Made by a program: the position numbers and the translations under genes
Shown here: in pieces, positions 18,814-29,400 of the stretch
Position numbering within the stretch: the stretch's first letter is position 1
How the letters are laid out: every line of letters starts with the position of its first letter
Assembly: GCA_963662175.1 (NCBI GenBank)
Contig: OY759217.1
Location: forward strand, 15,316,562-15,380,561
Origin: Aradus depressus
Lineage: Eukaryota; Arthropoda; Insecta; Hemiptera; Aradidae
DNA: 64,000 nt
Direction: 5' to 3'
The notes under the pieces: generated by a model
Told to the model about the DNA's origin: nothing
Database searches by the model: none
What the model saw: the letters and a program-made list of their open reading frames with translations, nothing else

Positions 18814-20292
18814 GCTAGGTTTTATGTCTTTTATTGACTTGATGCCTTTCACAATAAATTAAAAAAATGAATAAAATTTTGAATAAAAAAAAATTTAAGT
18901 TAATTAAATCTATAATTTCAAAAATAAAATAATCTACCATATGGTTGAGTGAAGCTCTTAAAAAAATGAAAAACATATGTTATAAATAACTCTGTAAAAT
19001 TTTCAAACTACGTTACTCGCACCAATCCAAAAATCCAAAAGTCTCCCGGTGTGATTCTGAAAATTAAGATTATTAAATATTATGTCGATTGGCGCTTATC
19101 TCAAAGGTGTTGATTCGCAAGGCCTATGAGTTTTGAAATTTGAATTTCATTGAGAGAGATATGGGGAGTTAAGAGAAAATTAAAACATATTTACAAACAA
19201 TATAACTTTAATAAAACTATTATGAATTTTGAAATTAAAAATGGCCATCTTAGAAATTATATGTACAAAAAAATGGATCCTACCTTGGTGACGTCACCTG
19301 GAACATAAAATTCTAATTAATTCTATTTTACAAAAGAAATCGGAGTCCAGGCTCTCTCCACCTCATCTCAACTCTTCATTAGTCACTTCCCACTCACTTC
19401 CACCATTCCACTCACTACTTTGTCACTTTTTTTTACACAGAAACAGGGACCAGTCCTTCACAGATTTTGCCTCTATCAGAACCCAGCGTAGACTGACTAA
19501 ACTGCCTCCGCACGGAATTATGGGTAGCAAATTCGAGTTTCTTTTTTTCTGTTGTCTCTTGTTTTACTTCTAAATATTAATATTTTTTGGTGTTTTCTCT
19601 CCTTTCTTCCGTTTCTTCTCTTTTCTAAATTGTCATCTTAATTTTTTGTAACTTTTCTTTTTAATTTTGCCTTCTTCATTTCTCGAAAACAGTGTTTAAA
19701 GTTTGTGGTATACACTTTCGGATCACTTGTATTATTTCAGATGGGATCCGGCCTAGTTGATTCGATGTATTTTAGAACTGACCGTTTCTTCAAAATTTAC
19801 TACTGGCTTTTCTTTCTGATGTGGGCAGTTTTTCTCTTCTTTTCCTTCTTTAATCTTTTCTTAATAATTAACTGTCTTTTCCTAAAAATTTTCACAACCT
19901 TCTACCGAATCGTTTTTTAATTATTGACCTTTTCTTAATTTTGCTTATAACTTCCTGAAATTTTCTTCATTCCTTCTTCTTTTAGCTGTTTCATTTTGTT
20001 CCTGGGTGTTAAAATAGTCCCTTCTGAAAATTTGGTTTCATTTTAAAGTCGGTGGATCTGGTAATTGATGTTGAAAATGTTGGTTGATAACTGTAAGGTT
20101 AGGCCTTCAGCCACCTTTTCTTCCTTTTAAAGTTATTCTTACTTTCTTCCTGTTGATTTCTTTTAAAGTTGTTCTTCATCCTTAGGTTTCTTTCTTCTTT
20201 ATTTTCTTTGTCCTTTTCTAAATTGGTTTTAAAAAAAAATATATCGTTGCTTCTAAATCCGTTGCCTTGGCAACGGGCTTGTTTATATTACA
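18814..20292 (-). mobile_element. LTR-B (5' LTR of the gag-1 element)
   Basis: A 1479-bp repeat in the same family as LTR-A, C, D and E, with plus-strand ends TGCTAGG and TTACA (TG...CA). On the minus strand it reads TGTAATATAAAC to CCTAGCA, followed three bases later by a TGG-initial primer-binding-like site. It contains TGACGTCA (19289-19296) and the palindrome CCGTTGCCTTGGCAACGG (20259-20276). A 71-codon plus-strand frame inside it (19705-19920) recurs in LTR-D and E but is T-rich, runs antisense and is broken in LTR-A, so it is not counted as a gene. Confidence 0.75.
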
Positions 20293-20876
20293 ATATTCGT
20301 GAATAAAAAACATTCGTGACAAACTTAAAAATTATTGCTCAGAATCCTTGAAACTAATTTAAAATATATGTATATACTCTCAAAAATACTCTAAGACTTT
20401 ATCTTTATAATTGTTTATTGGATCACGGTACCTTCTCATCTTTGTTCGATGATGGTTGCTATGGCTGTTGGGTTCTGGCGTTCTGCAATGATCAATCTCT
20501 GCTGTCTGTCTCTAAAGTTGAAAAGAGCGTCAACACATCTCTCTCTCTCTCTGGTCTGGTGCTGAGTCCTGGATCTGGACAGTTGGCTGGAACAAGAGTT
20601 GAAGGGGACCTCCCTCCTCTGGAACGTCTGGCGAAGTAGGGCTGATCCTCCCTCTGCGGAGGTCTCTGACGAAGTGGAACAATCTAGGTGGGGTTCGCTC
20701 ACAGCCATGTTCCCGCCCCCCGGGACTCTTCTGGGTGCCTATTGGTGGTTCAATCCCCACCCTTGGGTTCTCCGTACGGTTGTGGTCTACCCATGACTTC
20801 CTGCCTTCCAATCCAATCTATTTTCTCTTTATTGTTCATAATTATTTTAAACAATTTATGTCCCTAATTTTGGGTA
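20293..20876. other. Non-coding between LTR-B and integrase relic
   Basis: Includes a GC-richer patch (20410-20810) with a CT run and open frames on both strands, but no recognisable domain. No polypurine tract abuts LTR-B, so this stretch is probably not the 3' end of the LTR-B element. It may be the remnant of another element's 3' region or LTR. Confidence 0.35.
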
Positions 20877-21440
20877 TTACATTACTTTCCCCGCGATTTT
20901 AATATTATCTATAACTTGGTCCCTTAGCCTGCGAATGTATCCTTCCCCAAGGTGTGTTTTATCTGTCTGTTGGTTTTCGTCTTTATTAATTGTCGTATAG
21001 TAGAGTTTGGACCATGGCGTCTGATGTCTAATCCCTAAGATGACCTCGCATGGATAGGCCTTTATTGTAGAGTGGTAGCTATTATTTATTATAAATTCTA
21101 CGTCCTTCAAGTGGTTAGCCCAGGCGGTATGTCTGTCTGTCAGTACCGTCCGGAGGTAATTCCCTATATCTCTGTTCGCTTAAATTACTTTGGGTTGTCT
21201 TATTGAAGCCTATACGTATTTAATGTCATATTCAGTCAGAGTTTGTTGCCACTGACGACTAGTAATTTGTGTCCCATGGCCCATTAGTATTTTTGTCGGT
21301 TTTCCTAATTCTGTTATAAACCTGTCAACGCACCGCAACGCTGCGCGTGTTGTTGCCTTTCCCACGTCATAAAGTTAAACAAATTTGGAAAAATTATCAA
21401 TCATAACGAATATAATATATTACCTCTTGCCCAAAATGAT
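20877..21440 (-). pseudogene. Gypsy integrase core and C-terminal fragment
   Basis: The minus strand encodes IDNFSKFV (first catalytic Asp), KATTRAALRCVDRFITELGK, then KILMGHGTQITSRQWQQTLT, where the usual second Asp of SDHGTQFTS is Gly. A more degenerate stretch follows, then a 77-codon frame with FIINNSYHSTIKAYPCEVIL, the family's INxxxHxSTGxxPxEVxxG block. Integrase inserts the cDNA into host DNA; this copy is dead by substitution and frameshift. It follows gag-2 directly with protease, RT and RNase H missing, so a large internal deletion joined gag to integrase at about 21440. Confidence 0.75.
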
Positions 21441-22310
21441 TCGCCATGTTACAGATAAATTCCTCCGGCATTTGATATTGACAAGATCTTACTCTTAGTA
21501 TTAAGTTAGAAAAATATTCCTATGGGTTAAGCCCTTTTCCGTTTCTGAAATATGACCCTTGTCCTAATTCTTTCATCACAATCTAGTCAAAGTGTACCCC
21601 AACACTTAGCCTTAAAAAATTCCTTAAATTCCTCAAAATTCCCTATGTTATGACTATTAATTTGCCAAAAAATAAGGCTCTCTTCCTTTAAATAGTTCAC
21701 TAAAAATTCGTTTAATTTGACCTTCCCCCCCCCCCCCCCCCCCCCCCATAATTTAAATTGTAAATCCGATCTTCTAAATTCTCTAAAAATTCCCTAGGGT
21801 TATCGTTAGTACTGTTCTGAAGGAACAGGATTTCCCACTTGAGATACCTTGTTTAAGTATGCTTTGGTTCAATAATTGAAGGGACTGTGATAACCCTGGG
21901 TCTTGGTGTGGGCTAAAAAATTTGGAGAATTAATTGAAACGGAGACAGCCTCCATCCTATCTGACAGCTGTTCAACTGAATGTTCTATTTTTTCCTGTAA
22001 CTCTGTGATCTTACTTTCCAAATTGCTTTGAACATCGTTTACTTTGGCAAATTCTTTACAAACTTCCATTTGTTTATTATCTAACTTGCTCCCGATTTCT
22101 TTCTGAAAAGTGCTTAAATCCCCCTCTAAACTTGATATTTTTTTTGAATTATTATCCACGGTGTGACCTAACCTTTGATTTTCTTTTATTTCTTCGATTT
22201 GTCTCTCTTCTATTCTCTCTATCTTTTCATAAATTTGATTAAATCTCTTTTCGTTCTCTTCTTCTCGCGCATATCCTTTACATTACACCCGATGTATTAT
22301 TAATATTTCG
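21441..22310 (-). pseudogene. Gypsy-like gag-2
   Basis: Paralogue of gag-1. A coiled-coil part (21869-22159) with KISSLEGDLSTFQKEIGSKL and ESKITELQEKIEHSVEQL is followed by degenerate capsid blocks NPREFLENLEDRIYNLNYG, LNEFLVNYLKEESLIFWQIN and MPEEFICNMANHFGQE, all alignable with gag-1. A 23-base C run (poly-G on the coding strand) sits after the YG, exactly where LTR-A entered gag-1. Many frameshifts are present. The capsid frame runs directly into the integrase fragment. Confidence 0.65.
21725..21747. repeat. Poly-C tract (23 C) inside gag-2
   Basis: Expansion of a G run within the capsid coding sequence, at the position equivalent to the GGGG target of LTR-A in gag-1. Confidence 0.9.
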
Positions 22311-22679
22311 AACAGAAACTCGAGAGCGAATTTGTAGAATTATGAGATTTTTTTTAAAGTGAAAATTTGAGATAAAGGGCGATAAAAAAATTAACAAAGT
22401 ATATAAAGAAAAAAATAATAAATTGAATAATTGACTGATCTCTAGGGAAAAGAAAAAGAAAAAATATTGGTGAATAATTAGATACCGTACGAAATTAAAC
22501 CATCATTGATGAAAGCTTTGAGTTAATGATAGAGAAAAATACTTGTGAAAAAAAAAATAGTTCAGGATTTTTAAGTTGGATTAAAGGGAAATAAAGTTGA
22601 TGTTTTCAGAAGAAAAATGTTGTTTCGTGACAACGGAGTTTAATTGTTGAGAGATATATATTGTGCGCAATTGGGAGAA
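22311..22679. other. AT-rich non-coding
   Basis: No ORF, repeat or element border recognised. Homology to gag ends at about 22270-22310. Confidence 0.4.
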
Positions 22680-22964
22680 TTAAGGTAATAGAGAGTTAGG
22701 CTCAAAACGTGGCACGGTAAGAAAATAACGCAATAAACACTTTGGAACGAAAACAAGAAGAATGCTGACCCAAAACAGCAGCTTCTTCACAGTATAGTAG
22801 GCGAGTTTTGGGTTTGCAGCCCAATTTTCCCCATAATGAAGTTCTAGTAGTCTCTTTACGTCTGATATTTTTGCCGGCTTCACAACAACTCCTCTTTCGA
22901 CTTTATCTAGCTCAGCATTTCGAACGGTCTTGTTTTTTTTTGTTATCAATTTTGGTTCTCCCAC
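22680..22964 (-). pseudogene. Transposon-like ORF fragment, unknown
   Basis: 94 codons. The first part (VVKPAKISDVKRLLELHYGE, then NWAANPKLAYYTVKKLLFW) resembles a helical segment, HYGENW then xxYY, found in uncharacterised insect transposon proteins. The second half is hydrophobic and probably out of the true frame. No catalytic motif is seen. Confidence 0.25.
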
Positions 22965-23480
22965 TTCAAGATTATGTAATGTAACGTTGTAGACATGGCA
23001 AGCTTCTCAAAGTGGACTGTATATGATAGGTGAGTTGGCTGGGGTCAATCTACACACTAATTGATGCTAAAGCCGAACTCTATACACACACATGAGCTGA
23101 CTGCTGTGTTCGAATTGAGCACCAGACTCACACAAACTTTGAGCTTGCGACACACGAGAATGACCGGGTTCAACAACACTAGTTGACGCTGGGGTCATTA
23201 CTGAGCCTCTACTCTCAGGATGAAGTTGGTCCAGAGAATGGGGGTAAATTCAGGGATTATCTACTCCCTGACCACAACAATGCAGGTCCAAACACTTCTC
23301 CTTGAACCAACACAGTTTTTCGGCTTGCTCCCGGTTTAAGAATAATTTTTTTTGATTTCTGAAATTAAAAATGCCAACCAAAGGTTGTAATTTTCAATAC
23401 CGCATCAGAAGTCAAGTACGTTACAGTCACTGCCTAAGCGAATGACTAGCATATTTCTGAAGTACCTCCAGGTAAATTTT
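22965..23480. other. Non-coding, mixed composition
   Basis: GC-moderate text with no open frame of note between the unknown ORF and the pogo-type transposase. It may include the terminal part of either element. No terminal inverted repeat was found. Confidence 0.35.
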
Positions 23481-24133
23481 TCATTTTTTAGTTGACTTGG
23501 GGTCATCTGTCAGGGTTGACTCATCATAGTTCCAAACGTTTAAGGGGGGCACTCTTCCTAGTTCCTGTTGTAAATTATTAAACAACTGATTGATTGTTTC
23601 CTCATTAAGGACAGCTCTTGCTCTTGAAATGCTTTGAGACAAACGTACACTGCGCTGATCTTTTTGCCTGGCCAAAAACCCCTATGCCCAATCCCTCCCT
23701 GGAAAATTATTTTTGAAATAAGGAATTTTACGATCAATCCTATTAAGGTATACTTGCACAAGAAAACGTAGCTCCCTCTTGGTAACAGGGAATCCGAAAG
23801 TAGCTAGAACTATAAAGTGTGAAGAAATGACCTTCTTTCTCTTCCTGTTCTGTTAACGCAGTTTGACCTCCTGGCTTACGCGGTGTAGGCGTCAGAGACG
23901 ATGTACGAGAGGGTGCAGGGAAGTTGTTTTCACTGTTGACCCCGCTGCTGCCAGCATTTTCCGCAAATTCTTGCATTTCTTGACCAAAACATTGCGGAGG
24001 ATACCACATACTTTCATTGCTTGACGAACCGAAATCTTGTTATTTCGTACTTCTCCAATTACTTTGTGAAGGTATTCGTCACTGTAATTTTTATAGGGTT
24101 TTCCACCCACTTTCTTTATATAAGTGCGTGGCA
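23481..24133 (-). pseudogene. pogo/Tigger-type transposase, broken
   Basis: From an ATG at 24133 the minus strand reads MPRTYIKKVGGKPYKNYSDE, then KISVRQAMKVCGI, the N-terminal pipsqueak-like helix-turn-helix. Shifted frames continue with GGQTALTEQEEKE, LYSSSYF, GFLARQKDQRSVRLSQSISR and NQLFNNLQQEL, ending VWNYDESTLTDDPKSTKK. NYDEsxLTDDP contains the first catalytic Asp of pogo-class DDE transposases (Tc1/mariner superfamily). The remaining D and E/D motifs are absent, so only the first half survives, with two or three frameshifts. Confidence 0.75.
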
Positions 24134-24210
24134 TCTGCAACACACGAAAACGAAGAAAACAGTAAGAAAACAACAGAAAAACAAAATAATTTATATTGAA
24201 AAAACTGAGG

Positions 24211-24250
24211 GGTGAAAAAGTGCCACAACAATGAGTGGCACTTTTTCACC
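24211..24250. repeat. Perfect 16-bp inverted repeat (hairpin)
   Basis: GGTGAAAAAGTGCCAC, an 8-base loop, then GTGGCACTTTTTCACC. It lies about 80 bases upstream of the pogo-type ATG. It could be a terminal or subterminal element feature or a transcribed hairpin. Confidence 0.85.
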
Positions 24251-24466
24251 TTACAAAGTTCTATTGTTTTATTAACTACGTCATAAATCGTAAACAAACA
24301 ACTGCATAGAAACGTCAATATTTTTATTTATCAACTCGATAGTATAGGAAACAATAACTAAACTCACCTTTTTTTTCAACAGCAAAAGTCCGTCTCCCAG
24401 ACAACACTCAGGAACGAAAAAGGAAGGTATTCATTAGGTTCTTGTATTACGAAAGTTCATTGAGAA

Positions 24467-25072
24467 TCAAGAGTCATTCAATTGTTTTAATGGAAAAGAG
24501 CTTTGTGCTTCAGGAGATTGTACATTAGTATATTGTGGAGATGAAGGAGATTGTGGGGTTGGCTGATATTTCTGGATAGAATGCATTGAATGACTTGCCA
24601 TTGTTTGAAGGAGATAGGCTATAAGAGTATTGCATTGAGGTTGTTGTGATGCACAGTTTCTGAATAGCCATGGGATTTGTCCATTGTTATTTTGCATTTG
24701 AGGTATATCAAGGTCCATTTCCATCTGGAACAATATATTATCTATACGATTTTTTGCTATGGCTACAGCCACAGTGCTTTTGTTTGCAAGGCGCATTCTA
24801 CTAGCAACGTTTTCACCATAAACTGCAAAAGCATCTTTTGAGGTCATATTTTCTTTGATATAACTCATAAATTTGTACGCTTCATCCACTTTGTCATCAT
24901 TATTTAATTAACTTTTTGGATGTTTAATGGGTCCTGAAGTGGCCAATGAAAGTTTTTTGAATTTAGAACTTGAGGGCTCAATATTGTGTTGACCAATTTC
25001 ATCTTCCTCATAGTGTTCAGTGAATGAAATAGGCTATCTTCATCGTGAATTGCATCTTCTGTTGAATTATCC
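24467..25072 (-). pseudogene. Harbinger-type accessory protein (BESS-like), broken
   Basis: A minus-strand exon begins after ATGTTTTAG (acceptor near 25073). It reads degenerate acidic sequence (HYEEDEIGQHNIEPSSSKFK) and then a clean 140-codon frame: FMSYIKENMTSKDAFAVYGE, NVASRMR, KNRIDNILFQMEMD, and a Pro/Gln/Ser-rich tail. The pattern (FAVYGExVAxxLR then xxIxxxLFxxEM) is the C-terminal dimerisation helix pair of the MADF/Myb-like partner encoded by PIF/Harbinger transposons. The equivalent gene at 58638-59236 has the same organisation. The partner protein carries the transposase to the nucleus and the ends. No transposase is adjacent here. At least one frameshift. Confidence 0.55.
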
Positions 25073-25290
25073 TAAAACATATATATTTTTTTTTGTAAGT
25101 ATATGGGTAACTAAGCCGTTAGAGTTTACTTTTTTCTTTGTAATATTTCTTACAGATGCTGTTTGAGTCAGGGTCAGGCACTTAATGTTATGAAAGTTAA
25201 GACCCAACAACCTGAAGGCTCAGAATCTTGGGAAGTAAAAAATGTGTAAGGAATAAAGTGGACCAATAATGAAAATGAAAAGAAATATAA

Positions 25291-25507
25291 TTGAACACAA
25301 TAATGATGAAACAAAATAAACATTATATGGATCACTGTAGAATAAAAATGTTTATGGATTATCTGCTCGGGTCGCTCCTCGATACTGTTCCGTGTTCAGA
25401 CAATATGAGAAGATCAGAAGGGGTCCTCATGGGGATGGCTTCGTGTTCCTTGAATGTATCGGCAGGGGATGTGTCCTGGTCTAGCTGTGGTGGGGGGGGC
25501 GAGCGAG
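25291..25507. other. Unclassified insertion next to a transposase relic
   Basis: GC-richer than its surroundings, open on both strands, but without a recognisable domain. It joins the DDE relic at about 25530 and probably truncated it. Confidence 0.3.
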
Positions 25508-26390
25508 CTAGACGGAGTAGGGCCCATGGAGGTATTGTGTTTGGGCCTCTTCGGAGGTTTTGGCCAATATTAATTCGGCGTAAGATTTGTCGCAAACTTT
25601 GCACGTGTCAGAGCGAGGAGTACCAAATCTTAAATTAAATTCTGTCTTAAAAATTTTCGTAAATACTGTTAAATGGGCATTATCAATAAACTGTTGAGGA
25701 TACTTCTCTTGTAGTAGTCTGTACATTTTACGTATGGACAGACTAGGACTCAAACATTGTTTGCTGGATTGCTTTCTACTGTAATGATTTACTTCAGTGG
25801 GAAAACTCTTAATATGCTCTCTTATCAGTGGTCTGATATCACTATTCAGAGCATGCGGCCTATTTAAATGCCTTCCCCTGCAATCTTTTGGTGCAAGGTT
25901 ACCTTCTTTTAGTTTTCCTTGCAAAATTTGCAAACGCCTTCTAGAAATACCAAAAATATTACAAAATGTCTTTTGACATACAGCTTTTCCTTGAATAGTG
26001 TAATCGCAACATGCCAACTTAAGTGAAGTACCATCAGTCTTGCCACGGCGCCTCTTAATTGGTTCACGTAAATTTATATTTCTAATAAGAAATAAACATT
26101 GTTCGTTGTATGACAGTTCATAAAATGTCTTGTGCATTTTCTGGACCTTTGCTAACGTAAGCCTTTCACAACCAATTTTTTTTACATTTTATTATACTGC
26201 AACCACGGACATTGGTTGGGGGTTGTTTTGCAAATATCAATTCAACTTTACCTCTTTTGCTGGTGTATTCCTGGCCACTGTTTCTTAACATTTTATTTTG
26301 TTTGTCTCTCCACTTGGAAACGTTAAAAGGCTTCCTTTTATTGTTCAATGTCTCTTGATCACTTGAAGTGAAACTCAACTCACTAATCAT
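25508..26390 (-). pseudogene. DDE transposase relic, copy A (N-terminal half)
   Basis: Starting MISELSFTSSDQETL (ATG at 26390), a Lys-rich segment KRKPFNVSKWRDKQNKMLRN leads to a 209-codon frame: KAVCQKTFCNIFGISRRRLQ (helix-turn-helix-like), RGRHLNRPHALNSDIRPLIR, HIKSFPTEVNHYSR, LSIRKMYRLLQEKYPQQF, then FNLRFGTPRSDTCKVCDK. This block order is shared with relics at 26.7, 28.2, 36.2 and 43.1 kb and belongs to a large, poorly named insect DDE-type transposase group. The catalytic half is missing. One frameshift lies near 26160. Confidence 0.6.
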
Positions 26391-26699
26391 TATAAAAAAA
26401 AAATTGTTAAAGTTATTAATAATAAAATTAAAATAAAATTCACACATACAAGTAGGAAATAGGAAAGTAAAAACACACTAAAAAACAGAGATGGCTGACT
26501 TAAACAGACTGACTGATAAAAAATTAAGATTGCATCACCTTTCACAATGTCACATGCAATTCTTCCAAAACAGTTGCTCCTAGGCCCACATGTAACGTTT
26601 TTCCATTTTTTTTTTTTTGGTGTATATGGTTTTAATACAATAGCTGCACTCTATTGACTTAAAATCTAACTAAAAAAATGGGTGGGGGTTGTCAGAGAT

Positions 26700-27290
26700 A
26701 TATCAAGGGCTCTATAACTTGAAGAAAAAAAATCTTATTTTCAACATGCAACGTTCTTCCAGCCACCCATTCACTTGTTTAAGATCAACGAATAGTGTCA
26801 CTATTAACGGATTGGCCTTGCTTTTGTCTCCATCGGCAGCCAACGTCTTATATGCAGCATCAACCCTCATATGATGTAGATTGCTCTCATCTTCCGCTAT
26901 TTAAAATTCATTTTTTGATTTTGAATGTACCATTTTGACGTACAACTTGTCACAATATATCTGACATGTATTTGACCGCGGAGCTCGGAAATTCAAATTA
27001 AATTCTGTGAGGAATATGTCCCTATAGTACCTTTCAGAAACTTTTACAGCTGGATACTTGAAACAAAAATATTTATACAGTTTCCGTAAATTTAAATCAG
27101 ATGACAAGAATAATTTCTGAGTTTGGTGCCTTGTATAATGGCTTTCATTGGCAGGAAATGAGTTTATATGCGTCCGTATCAAAACTTTTGTTTCCTCCGA
27201 GATCTTATGTGGACGATTAGAATGACTTCCTCGTTGATCATTCAAGGGTTAATTGAACTTCAACTTGCCAATTAGAATTTGAAGACGACG
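26700..27290 (-). pseudogene. DDE transposase relic, copy B
   Basis: The minus strand shows RGSHSNRPHKISEETKVLIR, HINSFPANESHYTRHQ, LFLSSDLNLRKLYKYF and FNLNFRAPRSNTCQIYCDK, then a shifted frame with HHMRVDAAYKTLAADGDKSK and VTLFVDLKQV. The Asp in VDLKQ corresponds to the first catalytic residue (FDLQ in relatives; compare MDLQAVKL in copy E). The second and third acidic motifs are lost. It lies tail-to-head with copy A and differs too much from it to be a recent duplicate. Confidence 0.6.
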
Positions 27291-27482
27291 TGAAGTTATT
27301 TTCAGTGTGTCACACAATGTTTGTCGGAAAATTCTTACTTTAGTTTATCTAATCGGCAGTTGATATTCAACACTACATTGGCGCCGAGAATTCTGTTCTG
27401 CCGTTCTTCGTCTTTTGACATCTACAATCTGAATACAACTTACTTATTTTACTTTTTTAAATACCTAATTAAAATTACTTAA

Positions 27483-28046
27483 CTAATATTTTAATTTTGT
27501 TTTGTTCAAGTAGGTAAATATAGTATAACTTACATTCAATTGTTGACCTTTTTCTTGCTTTAAACACCTAGTAAACCTAACAAATAAATCATAAAATAAA
27601 TTACGTACCTTAATAGTATTGCGACTGCCTAGAGATATTGTCATGGGAAACTTTGCCTCCGCGAAATTATGGAGGTACAATCCCCAACAACTTATGGAAG
27701 AATTCTTAAAATTTATCTCCACCTGGTGCCATACACAAAAATCTACCCCCAAAATTAGCTGGGCGGCCAGACCTGCCACAACTGCTAATTTGTGGACAAA
27801 ACCCATGTTGCCAAGGCAAAACACAATATTTACCATCCCGAGCATCTGCATTTTTCCGCCAGAGGCTGTGGTTAACGATAACTTCGGCAAGGGCAGGATT
27901 TTCAAATTTAGGCTTCTCGCTTCGTGCGCCGAAATACACGAAATAGCAGCTCTACTGTCTAAAATAGCCCTTAGAGCTTTCCCCCGACTCATGACGGGTA
28001 TCTCCAGCGGTCTTGTGGTGGTCACCCCCTCCGACTCGCTTTCCAC
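27483..28046 (-). pseudogene. LTR-retrotransposon aspartyl protease fragment
   Basis: A 187-codon frame has a retropepsin fold signature: IPVMSRGKALRAILDSRAAI at the active-site loop, CISAHEARSL, then LILGVDFCVWHQVEINF near residue 115. Intact retropepsins carry D-T/S-G at the loop; here it is DSR, so the copy is catalytically dead. The ILGxDFxxxHxVxI text is typical of Gypsy-type polyproteins. The C-terminal third is out of frame or non-coding. No Gag or RT is adjacent. Confidence 0.6.
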
Positions 28047-28203
28047 CCCTTTGAAAATCCTCCCCTCTCGGCAATGTGTTGGTCATAAGATGCTTTCAAT
28101 TCTTCTTTTCTAATAGCATCAGCATTTTTGAAGGACTCGCAAATGTTGCGCTGATCTTTTTTGGGTTTAAACAACCCAATATTAACTCTGTATTAAAGAT
28201 AGT

Positions 28204-29250
28204 TCAATACATATGGAATTTTCCATAAGCTTTTCCTTGTTCTTCGCACATACTTTTGTATAAATCATACAATTTTGTCAAAGTCAAGCTCCCATCAATA
28301 TATTCTCTGCTTGTTTGAGCCCGTAGATAATGTGATTCTACTTTGTCAATACTTCTTATATGGCTTCTGATGTCATCTTTATTACTAGAGTCAAGGTGAG
28401 ATTTATTAGAATGTTTTCCTTTGTTATCACTTTTCACAGTTCCGGTCCCACACAGTTTTTTTAGGGCAGTTCGCACCATCTGGTCTGTGATTTATAGTGT
28501 AGATAAAAAGAAAGTTTTACAAACCTTATTCTTCTGTCCATCTATTTGTAAATAAAATGCATAATTATTATTCCTTCCAGTTTCAGTTTTTTTTATATTG
28601 ATATTTTGAGATATTTTTTAGTACAAAATCCCGCTGTCTTGTAATATCTCCTAAAAACCAGAAACTTTTTAAAATGCCTGCCCGTTGATCATTAGTAATG
28701 CGTGTTGTACACTTTAGCCTGCATTTTTCACCACACGGTTGTTTCAAAGTCCTAGCCTTTAACTTCCCAGAACTGTTAATGTACTGCTCGCCATGGTTGC
28801 ATTTTGCTTTCTTATTATTTCTTTCTCACTGGGAATAATTACGAATTCGTTTGCGACTGGTCCTTTTTATTTCTACAACAGAAAACCAGATCGGTCACAT
28901 TAGTGTGTGACTTGCAGTATAGTATATTGAGTCATTGTATTGAATTGTGAAACAATATAAAGCTTTATCTCCAATGAAAGTAAGGGCCTTACCTGTACTC
29001 GATTCATGAGCTGGTTCACTATATGCATTCAAAGTGCGTTGTTGACTCCTTACTTCCAAATTATCAGCAGTTATTCCATTTCTGTAAGTTTCAAAATCAA
29101 ATTGCTCTTTACATAAATCTGAACATAATATTTCTGCCGGTACCCATTCGGGGTCTTTGTCACTGTCATATTCTTCTGAAGCAATGTCATTTATAGAATC
29201 GGGGTCTTTGTACTGTCATATTCTTCTGAAGCAATGTCATTTATAGAATC
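28204..29250 (-). pseudogene. DDE transposase relic, copy C, with decayed introns
   Basis: In minus-strand order: an acidic N-terminus (WVPAEILCSDLCKEQFDFET) ending at a donor ACAG/GTAAGG near 28993; a Cys-rich basic exon after TTGTAG (NNKKAKCNHGEQYINSSGK, then PCGEKCRLKC); and a frame at 28204-28479 with RTALKKLCGTGTVKSDNKGK, HSNKSHL, IRSIDKVESHYLRAQ and LTLTKLYDLYKSMCEEQGK. The same superfamily as copies A, B and E. A 50-bp tandem duplication (29149-29249) breaks the first exon. No catalytic half. Confidence 0.55.
29149..29249. repeat. 50-bp tandem duplication in copy C
   Basis: Two adjacent copies beginning CGGGGTCTTTGT (29149-29199, 51 bp; 29200-29249, 50 bp), differing by one base deletion. 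Confidence 0.9.
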
Positions 29251-29400
29251 CTGTAACAACAGACAATTATGTAATATAAGAGTACAAGAATCGACTAAGC
29301 GTTTTCCATCTTTCCCTGATCATTCATTTGTAAAAAACATAATTTCATCATACACATTATTATTCAAAAAGTTCCATTTAAGAGATAATTTTAAATAAAT

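Noticed and set aside
19705..19920. 71-codon plus-strand frame in LTR-B, repeated in LTR-D and LTR-E
   Set aside because: T-rich and hydrophobic, antisense to the element and broken by a stop in LTR-A; conserved only because the LTRs are copies.
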